Source: Parvibaculum sp963696585
GTDB lineage: Bacteria; Pseudomonadota; Alphaproteobacteria; Parvibaculales; Parvibaculaceae
Direction: 5' to 3'
Assembly: GCA_963696585.1 (NCBI GenBank)
Contig: CAVOKW010000010.1
Span: 71,164 to 135,163 of the forward strand
DNA length: 64,000 nucleotides
Below the pieces are notes generated by a model that was not told the origin of the DNA, searched no databases, and saw nothing but the letters and a program-made list of their open reading frames with translations. Shown here in pieces: positions 25,454-34,519 of this stretch. Both the position numbers and the translations under genes were made by a program. Positions within the stretch are counted from its first letter, which is position 1, and the number at the start of each line of letters is the position of its first letter.

Positions 25454-26715
25454 GCGGCAACCAGACCTTCAAAACTCTCGCCATCATGCGCGGCGAGGCG
25501 CAGCTCGATAATGTCGCCGGGTCTGGCTTCGCCCTCGATCAGGCGAACCGGCGTGAATTGATGCGTGCGCCCAAGCCGGGCGCTTTCCATGAGCACGGGC
25601 CGCGTCAGGCCAAGGCCTGCATCAAGATGCAGGGTCACGCGGTCGCTCCCCTTGCGACGCAGGCGTTCGGCACGGGCCTTTATCAGGCCACGCTCGACCT
25701 GCGGCATCTTGGCGGCAGGTGTGCCGGGACGCGGGCTATAGGGGAAGACATGCAGCCAGGTCAGGCTGCATTCGTCAATGAGGCGTAGTGTGTTTTCAAA
25801 CATCTCATCGGTTTCGGTCGGGAAGCCGGCGATGAAGTCGGCGCCAAAAACAATGTCCGGGCGCAAACGACGCGCTTCCTCGCAGAAGCGAATGGAATCG
25901 CCGCGCAGATGGCGACGCTTCATACGCTTGAGGATCATGTCATCGCCTGATTGCAGCGAGAGATGCAGATGCGGCATCAGACGTTCTTCTTCGGCGATCA
26001 GGCGCATCAGCTCATCATCGGCTTCAATCGAGTCGATGGAGGAGAGGCGTAGCCGCTCCAGTTCCGGCACGAGCTTGAGGATGCGCCGTGCGAGATTGCC
26101 AAGACCTGGCGTGCCCGGCAGATCGCCACCATAAGAGGTGATGTCAACGCCGGTCAGCACGACTTCACGATAGCCATTTTCGACGAGCTTACGCACTTCG
26201 GCCACAACCTCGCCGGCAGGCACGCTGCGCGAATTGCCCCGGCCAAAGGGAATGATGCAGAAAGTGCAACGATGGTCGCAGCCATTTTGCACCTGCACGA
26301 AGGCCCGCGCCCGCCCTTCAAGCCCCTGCACGAGATGGCCAGCGGTTTCGCGCACCGACATGATGTCGTTGACGCGAATGCGTTCATTGGCATGGAGAGC
26401 GAGAGCCGGTGTCCAGCTCTTTGCTTCCATTTTTTCGGCATTGCCAATGACGAGATCAACCTCGCTCATTTCGGCAAACTCTTCCGGGTTCACCTGAGCG
26501 GCGCAGCCTGTGACGATGATGCGGGCCTGCGGGTTTTCGCGTCGCGCCTTGCGAATGGCCTGACGGGCCTGACGCACGGCCTCGGCCGTCACCGCGCATG
26601 TGTTGAAGACAATTGCGCCTTCAAGACCCGCAGCCTGCGCATGACTTTTCATCACTTCGGATTCATAGGCATTGAGCCGGCAGCCAAAGGTGACTATTTC
26701 GGTTGACCTGCTCAT
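25450..26715 (-). CDS. mtaB: tRNA (t6A37) methylthiotransferase MtaB
   Basis: Radical-SAM protein of 421 residues that makes ms2t6A37 in tRNAs reading ANN codons. The UPF0004 domain holds Cys12, Cys40 and Cys71 for the auxiliary cluster, and CDHRCTFC gives the radical-SAM Cys146, Cys150 and Cys153. A TRAM-like C-terminus is present (VLMESARLGRTHQFTPV). Four-base overlaps with dapF and ftsY on either side indicate one operon. Confidence 0.93.
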   Translation of the reverse strand: MSRSTEIVTFGCRLNAYESEVMKSHAQAAGLEGAIVFNTCAVTAEAVRQARQAIRKARRENPQARIIVTGCAAQVNPEEFAEMSEVDLVIGNAEKMEAKSWTPALALHANERIRVNDIMSVRETAGHLVQGLEGRARAFVQVQNGCDHRCTFCIIPFGRGNSRSVPAGEVVAEVRKLVENGYREVVLTGVDITSYGGDLPGTPGLGNLARRILKLVPELERLRLSSIDSIEADDELMRLIAEEERLMPHLHLSLQSGDDMILKRMKRRHLRGDSIRFCEEARRLRPDIVFGADFIAGFPTETDEMFENTLRLIDECSLTWLHVFPYSPRPGTPAAKMPQVERGLIKARAERLRRKGSDRVTLHLDAGLGLTRPVLMESARLGRTHQFTPVRLIEGEARPGDIIELRLAAHDGESFEGLVAA

Positions 26716-27590
26716 GCGGCGGCTCCCGAGAGCAGGCGCTGGTCCAGATCACCTTCAAACTCGAAGGCGACGGGCCCCGTCATGTAGATGTGGTTGTCTG
26801 CCTCGTTCCATTCGATGCGCAGATCGCCGCCGGGCAAGGAGATCGTCACATTGCGTTCGGCGCGGCGGCGGCGAACCGCGCAGACGGCGGTGGCACAGGC
26901 CGCTGTACCGCAAGCCCTGGTGAGCCCCGCGCCACGCTCCCAGGTGCGCAGCTTGATGTGATCGGGGGCAAGCACCTGCGCCACCGAGATATTGGCGCGT
27001 TCTGGAAAAAGCGGATGATTTTCGAGCATGGGACCAACGCGGCCAAGGTCGATGGCATCAACGTCATCGACGAAGAAAATCGCGTGCGGATTGCCGACAT
27101 TGACGACGGAGGGCGAATGCATGATCGGCGCACCAAGCGGCCCGACTTCAAGCTCGATCATGCGCGTATCCTGAAACGCTTCCGAAAGCGGGATATCCGC
27201 CCAGCCGAATTTCGGTTCGCCCATATCGACTGTTATGTCGCCATTGCCCGCATCCCAGCAAACAACGGTGGTGCCGGAGGGGGTTTCGAGACGGATCAGG
27301 TCCTTGCCAAGCTCGTCGATCAACAGCCGCCCGATGCAGCGCGTGGCATTGCCACAGGCGCCGACCATGGAGCCATCAGCGTTGCGGATGCCCATATAGG
27401 CGTCGGCTTCAGCGGGATCGCGCGGCATTTCGATGGTGATGAGCTGGTCGCAGCCTATGCCGGTTGTGCGGTCCGCTATGGCGCGGGAGGCCTCCTCGCC
27501 AAGTGCGAGGGGATGGGCGCGCAGATCCAGCACGACAAAGTCATTGCCGATGCCGTTCATCTTGCGAAAATGGATGCCTGAACCTGTCAT
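26712..27590 (-). CDS. dapF: Diaminopimelate epimerase
   Basis: Enzyme of 292 residues converting LL- to meso-diaminopimelate for lysine and peptidoglycan synthesis. The two catalytic cysteines are Cys79 in GACGNATRC and Cys227 in LTRACGTAAC. First gene of the minus-strand operon that continues with mtaB, ftsY and ispZ. Confidence 0.95.
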   Translation of the reverse strand: MTGSGIHFRKMNGIGNDFVVLDLRAHPLALGEEASRAIADRTTGIGCDQLITIEMPRDPAEADAYMGIRNADGSMVGACGNATRCIGRLLIDELGKDLIRLETPSGTTVVCWDAGNGDITVDMGEPKFGWADIPLSEAFQDTRMIELEVGPLGAPIMHSPSVVNVGNPHAIFFVDDVDAIDLGRVGPMLENHPLFPERANISVAQVLAPDHIKLRTWERGAGLTRACGTAACATAVCAVRRRRAERNVTISLPGGDLRIEWNEADNHIYMTGPVAFEFEGDLDQRLLSGAAA

Positions 27591-27719
27591 AATAAGCTGA
27601 TATATGGCGCTTTTGGTCTCGAATTACCAGTGGCTTGCCTCAGGCTGGGTGGCTTGCCCTGCCGCCTGCACCCTTCTAAAAGGCATGACATAAGGCCGAA
27701 CCACCCGGAAATAGTGATA

Positions 27720-28658
27720 ATGAGCCAAACGCCCTATCTCGTCGCCGCGCTTTACAAGTTTGTGCGCATGGAGGGCCTGCCCGAAAAACGCGCGGCGTTG
27801 CAGGCGCTTTGCGAGGCGCAAGAGGTGCGCGGCACGCTGTTGCTGGCGCCCGAAGGCATTAACGGAACGATTGCGGGCCCCGACCAGGGGATTGAGAGCG
27901 TTCTCGCGGCGCTGCGCGCTTTGCCCGGCCTTGGCGGGCTTGCGCCTAAATATTCCCGGGCGGCGCGCCAGCCCTTTTACCGGATGAAGGTCAGGCTCAA
28001 GCGCGAAATCGTGACCATGGGCCAGCCTGATGTGGACCCCAATCTCATTGTCGGCACCTATGTCAAGCCGCAGGACTGGAACGCGCTGATTTCAGATCCT
28101 GATGTGCTGGTGCTCGACACGCGCAATGATTATGAGGTCGAGATCGGGACATTCGAGCGCGCTGTTGATCCCCGGACGCGGCGCTTTCGCCAGTTTCCCG
28201 ATTTTGTGGCAGGCCTGAAAAAAGAGGGCAAAGCCCCCAAGGTCGCAATGTTCTGCACTGGGGGCATTCGCTGCGAAAAAGCGAGCGCCTATATGAAGTC
28301 GCAAGGCTTTCGCGAGGTCTTTCATCTGGAAGGCGGCATCTTGAAATATCTCGAAACGGTGCCGGAAGAACAGAGCTTGTGGAAGGGCGACTGTTTCGTC
28401 TTTGATCAGCGCGTCTCGGTGCGGCATGGCTTGTTGCAGGGCGACTATGATCTCTGCCATGCGTGCCGCCGCCCGCTTGCGGCTGAAGACAAAACCTCGC
28501 CGCTTTTTGTCGAAGGGGTGAGCTGTCATCGCTGTCACGATGAAACAAGCGATGAGCAGAAGCGCAATTTCGCCGAGCGGCAAAAGCAGATTGCACTCGC
28601 AAAATCGCGGGGCGAAGACCATATCGGCGCGACGTGGCGTGATGAGGAAGAGGCGTGA
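27720..28658 (+). CDS. trhO: tRNA uridine(34) hydroxylase TrhO (rhodanese-related, UPF0176)
   Basis: Protein of 312 residues. The N-terminal acylphosphatase-like domain (GTLLLAPEGINGTIAG) is followed by a rhodanese domain with VLDTRNDYEVEIG and the active Cys179 in FCTGGIRCEK. The C-terminal part has CHACRRPL and CHRCHDE pairs. TrhO hydroxylates U34 of certain tRNAs. ATG 27720 gives the standard N-terminus. It overlaps pncC by four bases. Confidence 0.92.
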   Translation: MSQTPYLVAALYKFVRMEGLPEKRAALQALCEAQEVRGTLLLAPEGINGTIAGPDQGIESVLAALRALPGLGGLAPKYSRAARQPFYRMKVRLKREIVTMGQPDVDPNLIVGTYVKPQDWNALISDPDVLVLDTRNDYEVEIGTFERAVDPRTRRFRQFPDFVAGLKKEGKAPKVAMFCTGGIRCEKASAYMKSQGFREVFHLEGGILKYLETVPEEQSLWKGDCFVFDQRVSVRHGLLQGDYDLCHACRRPLAAEDKTSPLFVEGVSCHRCHDETSDEQKRNFAERQKQIALAKSRGEDHIGATWRDEEEA

Positions 28659-29137
28659 TGCGGGAGCTGTTGCCCCTTGCTGAACAGGCTGGCGCCAGAT
28701 TGAAGGCGCTGGGGCAGAGCCTTGCGATTTCTGAATCATCCATGGGCGGGTTGCTTTCCGCCTCGCTTGTCGCCGTGCCCGGCGCATCAGCTTATTTTCT
28801 CGGTTCAACCGTCATCTATACGCGTCAGGCTGGCGAGGCCCTGCTTGGTCTCACCGGCTCACCCGCACCGGGCATTCGTCCGCTCACGGAAGACTATGTT
28901 CTGGCCATGGCGCGGATCATGCGCGCGCGCATGGGGGCAACATGGGCTATCGCCGAGATGGGCGCGAGCGGCCCCTCCGGCTCGCCTTATGGACCGCCAG
29001 CAGGCACAGGCGTCATTGCCATCGCGGGACCGCTTGAGCGCGCGGTCACCATCAGCACAGGCGTGAACGATCGCGCCGCCAATATGCGCGCCTTTGCGCT
29101 TGGCGGGCTTCGCTTGCTGATCGACGTGCTCGGCTGA
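28655..29137 (+). CDS. pncC: Nicotinamide-nucleotide amidohydrolase (CinA C-terminal domain) PncC
   Basis: Stand-alone CinA_C protein of 160 residues. The usual active-site block AESCTGGL is here SESSMGGLLSASLVAVPGAS, with Cys replaced by Ser and Thr by Met, while GASGPSG and GVIAIAGP downstream are conserved. The family deamidates nicotinamide mononucleotide. Because the Ser of ESxxGG is retained, the enzyme may still be active. It overlaps trhO by ATGATG and ends directly against the convergent helicase gene. Confidence 0.87.
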   Translation: MMRELLPLAEQAGARLKALGQSLAISESSMGGLLSASLVAVPGASAYFLGSTVIYTRQAGEALLGLTGSPAPGIRPLTEDYVLAMARIMRARMGATWAIAEMGASGPSGSPYGPPAGTGVIAIAGPLERAVTISTGVNDRAANMRAFALGGLRLLIDVLG

Positions 29138-31504
29138 TCAGCTTTTGCGCTTGAGATAGCCCGTCATGCCCGGTTTGCCGCCGGGCTTTTTCCCGGCATC
29201 ATTTCCGGCAGGCTTTTTGCCATCGGGTTTGCGCCCCGCAAACTTCTTGCCAACGGGCTTTTTGCCATCAGGCCGTTTGCCGGCATTGATCAGATCGCCT
29301 TTAGGCTTTGCCGCATAGGGCTTGGCGTCACTCGACTTGTGATCTCTGGGCTTGTCATCGCGACGCGAGGGGCCGTCCGCCGGTGCCTTGTCTTTCCATT
29401 TCGGCTTGCCCTCATATTTGGGCTTGTCGTCCTGGCGCGGCTTGCCGTCATGCTGCGGTTTGCCCTCAAACCCGGGCTTGCCTTCAAACTTCGGCCTGTC
29501 GGAACGCTTTTCCCAATCCGGTTTCTTTTTGAAGGGTTTGGCGTCTGATTTGGGTTTATCGCGCCAGTCCCCTCTGGAGTCGGCGCCCGATTTATCCTTA
29601 TAGGGTGTCTTTTCCTTATAGGGCGGCTTGTCCTTTCGGGCAGGCTTGTCCTTTTGGGCGGGCTTGTCGGCCTGAGCCGGACGTTCGGCACGCATTTCAG
29701 GCTCTGCCACCACCATGATTTCTGCCACGCGCGCAACTTCCGGGCGTGGTTCCGGGCGTGATTCCGGTCGCGCCTCGGGACGCGGCACAGTCTCGGGACG
29801 CGGCACAGCCTTGGGCGCGGGCTCGTCGCCACGCATGCGTGTGATGGTGATGGAGCCGTCTTCGAGATCGACGCGTGAGACAGCTTCCTCAAAACGGTCG
29901 GCAATGTGACCGGCGATTTCGACGCGGGATTCGCGGTCGAGAATCTTGATCGAGCCGATTTCCTTTTTGGTGACATGACCGCGGCGGCAAATCAATGGCA
30001 GGAGCCAACGGGGCTCGGCATTTTGCGAGCGCCCCACCGTGAGCTTGAACCAGACGCCATTTTCCATGGCATTGCGGCCTGGGCGTTCCTTTTGCTCGCG
30101 CCGCTCGCCACGGGCGGGCGAGGTGTGATCGGCATAAGGCGCATCAAGCATTTCTTCAGCCGCAGGCAGACTGGCCGAGTAGAGCTTGGCAAAGGCAATC
30201 GCGATTTCTTCAGGCGATTTCACGGCCAGCAGGGCGCGGGCCAGTGTCTGATCCTCTTCCGAGGGCTCATCGGTGAGCACCGGATTCTCCATCATGCGCT
30301 CATGATCGCGCAGGCGGATATCCGAGATCGAGGGCGGCACGCCCCAGGCGGGATGCAGGTTGGCGGCGGATAACATGCGCTCGGCAATCTTGCGGCGGTT
30401 ATGCGGCACGAGCACAACGCAGATACCCTTGCGCCCGGCGCGCCCCGTGCGGCCTGAGCGATGCAGCAGGGCTTCGCGGTTCTGTGGCAGATCGGCGTGG
30501 ATCACGAGATCGAGATTGGGCAAGTCGATGCCACGCGCGGCGACGTCGGTTGCGACGCAGACGCTCGCGCGACCATCGCGCAATGCCTGCAGCGCATGGG
30601 TTCTTTCACCCTGGCTGAGTTCACCCGAAAGGGCGACGGCAGCAAAGCCGCGCTCTGTCAGGCTGGTGTGGAGATGTTTGACGGCTTCGCGTGTGGCGCA
30701 GAAGACGAGCGCCCCACGGGCGCCAAAATATCGCAGCACATTGACGACAGCATGATCGCGCTCATTGGGCGCGATGCGCATGGCGCGATATTCAATATCG
30801 GCATGTTGCTCCTGTTCATTGGCGGTGGCCAATCGAAGCGCGTTTTTTTGAAAGGTTTTGGCGAGTGTCGCGATGGGTTTGGCAACGGTTGCCGAGAAGA
30901 GCAGCGTGCGGCGCCCGGCAGGCGCGGCGTCGAGAATGAATTCAAGGTCTTCACGGAAACCGAGATCGAGCATTTCGTCGGCTTCGTCGAGGATGACGGC
31001 GCGCAGATGCGAGGCATCGAGCGAGCCGCGTTCGAGGTGGTCACGCAGGCGACCGGGTGTGCCGACAACGATATGGGCGCCCTGCTCAAGGGCGCGGCGC
31101 TGGGTCCGCATTTCCATGCCGCCCACGCAGGAGACGACGCGGGCCCCGGTCTGGGCATAAAGCCATTCGAGTTCGCGCTGCACCTGCAGGGCGAGTTCGC
31201 GGGTCGGCGCGACAACCAGCGCCAAAGGCTCGGCGGCACGCGGCAGGAACTCTGCCCCTTCCAGAAGCGTTGGCGCGACGGCGAGGCCAAAGGCAACCGT
31301 TTTGCCGGAACCCGTGCGCGCCGAAACAAGCAGGTCGCGACCGCTCGCTTCCGGGCTCAGCACAGCCGCCTGCACCGGCGTCAGCGTCACATAACCTTTG
31401 GCGGTCAGGGCGCGCAGCAGGGCGGGTTCAATGGCGTCCACGGGCAGGGCGTCCACGGGCAAGGCAGCATCGGCTTGGGTGTCGGCAAGTTGGGTCAGGG
31501 TCAC
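29138..31504 (-). CDS. DEAD-box RNA helicase with DbpA-type RNA-binding domain and long low-complexity tail
   Basis: Protein of about 788 residues. The helicase core is complete: ARTGSGKT (motif I), PTRELALQ (Ia), DEADEM (II), SAT (III), and HRSGRTGRAG (VI). It is followed by a DbpA-like domain (RRGHVTKKEIGSIKILDRE) and a tail of about 230 residues rich in Lys, Pro, Asp, Glu and Gly (runs of RPEPRPE, DKPxxKDKP and GKKPxGKK). The start is GTG 31504; the longer upstream frame has no sensible sequence. The N-terminus has a small duplication, ALPVDALPVDA, from a 15-bp repeat. Such helicases act in ribosome assembly and cold-shock mRNA remodelling. Confidence 0.9.
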   Translation of the reverse strand: MTLTQLADTQADAALPVDALPVDAIEPALLRALTAKGYVTLTPVQAAVLSPEASGRDLLVSARTGSGKTVAFGLAVAPTLLEGAEFLPRAAEPLALVVAPTRELALQVQRELEWLYAQTGARVVSCVGGMEMRTQRRALEQGAHIVVGTPGRLRDHLERGSLDASHLRAVILDEADEMLDLGFREDLEFILDAAPAGRRTLLFSATVAKPIATLAKTFQKNALRLATANEQEQHADIEYRAMRIAPNERDHAVVNVLRYFGARGALVFCATREAVKHLHTSLTERGFAAVALSGELSQGERTHALQALRDGRASVCVATDVAARGIDLPNLDLVIHADLPQNREALLHRSGRTGRAGRKGICVVLVPHNRRKIAERMLSAANLHPAWGVPPSISDIRLRDHERMMENPVLTDEPSEEDQTLARALLAVKSPEEIAIAFAKLYSASLPAAEEMLDAPYADHTSPARGERREQKERPGRNAMENGVWFKLTVGRSQNAEPRWLLPLICRRGHVTKKEIGSIKILDRESRVEIAGHIADRFEEAVSRVDLEDGSITITRMRGDEPAPKAVPRPETVPRPEARPESRPEPRPEVARVAEIMVVAEPEMRAERPAQADKPAQKDKPARKDKPPYKEKTPYKDKSGADSRGDWRDKPKSDAKPFKKKPDWEKRSDRPKFEGKPGFEGKPQHDGKPRQDDKPKYEGKPKWKDKAPADGPSRRDDKPRDHKSSDAKPYAAKPKGDLINAGKRPDGKKPVGKKFAGRKPDGKKPAGNDAGKKPGGKPGMTGYLKRKS

Positions 31505-31642
31505 GTCTTTCTTGAAACGGTCTTGGATCGGGCATGAGGGCCCGACGTCGATGCGGAAAAGCGCTATATACAGGTTTCGGCGCGAAGCGGAACGCTTGTT
31601 CTCGCGGCATCGGGCCAAAAGCGCCGCTTTTTGCCGCCTGAC

Positions 31643-31671
31643 TTGACACATTTTGGCTGGAAGCCTAGGTT
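31643..31671 (+). promoter_or_regulatory. Predicted sigma-70 type promoter for the ffh operon
   Basis: TTGACA (31643-31648) and TAGGTT (31666-31671) are separated by 17 bases, about 130 bases ahead of the ffh start. It lies in the 294-bp gap that separates ffh from the divergent helicase. Confidence 0.6.
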
Positions 31672-31798
31672 CCGGCCCGTATTTCGGGACATTGTGACGC
31701 CCCGACAAGCCCCAGGCCTTATGCCGGGGTCACCTTCCGTCGGCGATGGTCGCTCGCGGGAGCCTTTTTGCTTTGGATGAACGGATCTCGAAAGAGCC

Positions 31799-33346
31799 AT
31801 GTTCGAAAACCTGACAGGTCGTCTCGGCGACGTTTTTTCCTCCCTCAGGGGCCGCGGCTCACTGAGTGAGAAAGACGTTGACGAAGCCATGCGCGAGGTG
31901 CGCCGCGCCCTGATCGAGGCCGATGTGGCCCTGCCGGTGGCGCGCGACTTTATCGACAAGGTCAAGGTTCGGGCGGTCGGCGCCGAGGTGCTCAAATCCG
32001 TGACGCCGGGCCAGCAGGTCATCAAGATCGTTCATGACGAGCTTGTCGAGATGCTGGGCGGCGCCAATACGGATGGCGAGCTGTCCTTTCAGGCGGCGCC
32101 TCCCGTCTGCATCATGATGGTCGGTCTGCAGGGCTCGGGTAAAACCACAACAACCGCCAAGATCGCCAAGCGCCTGACAACGCGCGACAAGCGCCGTGTG
32201 CTGATGGCCTCGCTCGATACGCGCCGTCCGGCGGCGCAGGAACAATTGCGGGTGCTCGGCGAGCAGACGGGGGTGGCAACGCTGCCCATCGTCGGAGGTC
32301 AACAGCCGGTCCAGATTGCGCGTCGCGCCATCGAGGCGGCGCGTCTGGGCGGCTATGACGTTGTCATGCTCGATACGGCAGGCCGCACGCATATTGACGA
32401 AGCCTTGATGGTGGAAGTCGCTGAGGTCTTCGCCATTGCCCAGCCGCATGAAACGCTGCTGGTCGCCGACAGTCTGACCGGTCAGGACGCGGTCAATGTG
32501 GCGCAGCAATTCAAGGATCGCATTGGCGTCACGGGCATTGTGCTGACGCGTACCGATGGCGATGGCCGGGGCGGCGCGGCGCTTTCGATGCGTGCCGTGA
32601 CGGGTGTGCCGATCAAACTTCTCGGCACGGGCGAAAAGCTCGATGCGCTGGAAGACTTCCGCGCGGATCGCGTGGCAGGCCGCATCCTCGGCATGGGCGA
32701 CGTTGTCAGCCTTGTCGAGCGCGCCGCCGAGACGATTGATGCGGAAAAGGCGCAGAAGATCGCCGCCAAGATGAAGAAGGGCGAGTTCGACCTTGATGAC
32801 ATGGCCGAACAGCTTGCCCAGATGAAGCGCATGGGCGGCATGGCCGGTGTGATGGGCATGTTGCCGGGCATGGGCAAGATGCAGAAGGCGGCGGCGGGCG
32901 CCCATATGGATGACAGTGTCATCAAGCGGCAGGCGGCGATCATTTCGTCGATGACCAAGGCCGAACGGCGCAATCCGAAGATTCTGAATGCCAGCCGCAA
33001 AAAGCGCGTCGCCGCTGGCTCGGGCACGGAAGTGCAGGAGATCAACCGGCTTTTGAAGCTGCATCGGCAGATGGCCGACATGATGAAAATGATGGGCCGC
33101 CAGAAGGGCGGTGGCTTGATGGCGAAGCTCGGCGCGGCGCTGGGTGCAGGCGGGCTGGGTGCTGGAGGCATGGGCGACATGCCGGTCGGGATTGATCCTG
33201 ACGCGCTCGCCCAGATGATGCCGAAAGGCGGCGCAGGCGGCATGCCGGGCCTTGGCGGCGGGCGTCCGGGCTTGCCGGGGCTGCCCGGATCGCGCGGCGG
33301 GTTGCCGGGGCTTCCCGGTCTGCCAACAGGCGGCAAGAAGAAATGA
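31799..33346 (+). CDS. ffh: Signal recognition particle protein Ffh
   Basis: GTPase of 515 residues that binds signal sequences and 4.5S RNA. G-domain motifs are GLQGSGKTTT, DTAGRTHIDE and TRTDGDGRGG. The M-domain is methionine-rich (MKRMGGMAGVMGMLPGMGKMQ). The C-terminus is a Gly/Leu/Pro repeat (GLPGLPGLP) ending in GGKKK; a Gly-rich end is usual for rhizobial Ffh, though this one is strongly repeated. It is the first gene of ffh-rpsP-rimM-trmD-rplS. Confidence 0.96.
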   Translation: MFENLTGRLGDVFSSLRGRGSLSEKDVDEAMREVRRALIEADVALPVARDFIDKVKVRAVGAEVLKSVTPGQQVIKIVHDELVEMLGGANTDGELSFQAAPPVCIMMVGLQGSGKTTTTAKIAKRLTTRDKRRVLMASLDTRRPAAQEQLRVLGEQTGVATLPIVGGQQPVQIARRAIEAARLGGYDVVMLDTAGRTHIDEALMVEVAEVFAIAQPHETLLVADSLTGQDAVNVAQQFKDRIGVTGIVLTRTDGDGRGGAALSMRAVTGVPIKLLGTGEKLDALEDFRADRVAGRILGMGDVVSLVERAAETIDAEKAQKIAAKMKKGEFDLDDMAEQLAQMKRMGGMAGVMGMLPGMGKMQKAAAGAHMDDSVIKRQAAIISSMTKAERRNPKILNASRKKRVAAGSGTEVQEINRLLKLHRQMADMMKMMGRQKGGGLMAKLGAALGAGGLGAGGMGDMPVGIDPDALAQMMPKGGAGGMPGLGGGRPGLPGLPGSRGGLPGLPGLPTGGKKK

Positions 33347-33442
33347 GATTTCGCATCGGGTGTCGGGTTTCCAGCCTGTGCCCTTCGCGCAAGTGACGAA
33401 TTGGTTTTTGAAAGACTTTGAGAGACTGAAAAGGAACGACAA

Positions 33443-33865
33443 ATGGCACTGAAAATTCGCCTGGCCCGTGGTGGCGCCAAGAAGCGCCCCTTCTACCGTA
33501 TCGTGATTGCCGACACGCGCTCACCGCGTGATGGCCGCTTCATCGAGAAGGTCGGCACCTTCAATCCGCTGCTTCCCAAGGACAACAAGGACCGTGTGGT
33601 TCTCGATGTTGAGCGCGCCCGTCATTGGGTCGGTCAGGGCGCCTTGCCGACCGATCGCGTGTCGCGTTTCCTTGATGAAGCGGGCGTGATGTCGCGCAAG
33701 GCGCGCAGCAACCCGACCCAGGGCAAGCCGAAGGCGAAGGCTCAGGAACGTCTGGAAGCCGCTCGCATCGCTGCTGAAGAAGCTGCCGCTGCCGCCGAAG
33801 CTGCCAGGGCCGCTGCTGAAGCGCCTGCTGCGGAAGAAGCGGCTGAAGCACCGGCTGAAGCCTGA
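33443..33865 (+). CDS. rpsP: 30S ribosomal protein S16
   Basis: 140 residues, the conserved S16 fold occupying about the first 80 (MALKIRLARGGAKKRPFYRI, FIEKVGTFNPL). The rest is a helical Ala/Glu extension (AEEAAAAAEAARAAAE) of the kind seen on many alphaproteobacterial S16. AAAGGAACG precedes the start at proper spacing. Confidence 0.97.
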   Translation: MALKIRLARGGAKKRPFYRIVIADTRSPRDGRFIEKVGTFNPLLPKDNKDRVVLDVERARHWVGQGALPTDRVSRFLDEAGVMSRKARSNPTQGKPKAKAQERLEAARIAAEEAAAAAEAARAAAEAPAAEEAAEAPAEA

Positions 33866-33946
33866 GCGATTGACGTTCCTCTTCACGAGGGTCTCTGAGG
33901 GCCGGGTCAGATTGGCCCGGCCCTTAAAAAGCGAGGCATGCAATCC

Positions 33947-34519
33947 ATGGCGAATTCCACTTCCAGGGTCTGTCTTGGTGTCATCGTCAGTTCGCATGGC
34001 GTGCGGGGTCTTGTGCGTGTGAAGCCCTTTACCGAAGAGCCCCTGAATGTGGGCGCTTACGGGCCGGTGGAGACGCAGGACGGCAAGAAGCGCTTTGCCA
34101 TCCAGGCAATGAGCGTCGCCAAAAGCCTTGTGCTCTGCCGTCTTGAAGGTGTTGCTGATCGCGATATGGCGGATGCCTTGCGCGGGGCTGAGCTTTATGT
34201 GCCGCGCGAGCGCCTGCCGGCGCCTGAGGCGGATGACGACTTCTATCAGGCCGATCTTATCGGTTTGACGGCGGTTGACGCCAAGGGCCGACTTTATGGC
34301 CGGGTTCTGGGTTTCCAGAACTTCGGGGCGGGCGACCTGATCGAGTTTGATCCGGTTGACGGCGGGCAAAGCGTGTTGATGCCGTTTACGGCTGATAATG
34401 TGCCTGCCGTTGATATGGAAGCCAGGCTCCTCATCATTGATCCGCCGCTCGGGCTGTTTGCCGATGCGGAAGGGGCGGTTGATGACGCGGTCGAGCAAGG
34501 CGCGGTCGATCATGACTGA
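33947..34519 (+). CDS. rimM: 16S rRNA processing/maturation factor RimM
   Basis: 190 residues with the N-terminal RimM barrel (CLGVIVSSHGVRGLVRVKPF) and the C-terminal PRC barrel (DLIEFDPVDGGQSVLMPF). It assists 30S head assembly around S19. ATG 33947 has GAGG ten bases upstream; another ATG at 33938 is too close to that site. The stop overlaps the trmD start by eight bases. Confidence 0.93.
   Translation: MANSTSRVCLGVIVSSHGVRGLVRVKPFTEEPLNVGAYGPVETQDGKKRFAIQAMSVAKSLVLCRLEGVADRDMADALRGAELYVPRERLPAPEADDDFYQADLIGLTAVDAKGRLYGRVLGFQNFGAGDLIEFDPVDGGQSVLMPFTADNVPAVDMEARLLIIDPPLGLFADAEGAVDDAVEQGAVDHD

Noticed and set aside
33238..33343. Collagen-like Gly-Leu-Pro tail of Ffh
   Set aside because: Gly-rich C-termini are usual in the M-domain tail of related Ffh proteins, so this is not reported as novel.
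31859..33442. Long minus-strand frame of 527 codons over ffh
   Set aside because: Antisense shadow of a conserved gene in high-GC DNA; the product has no recognisable motif.
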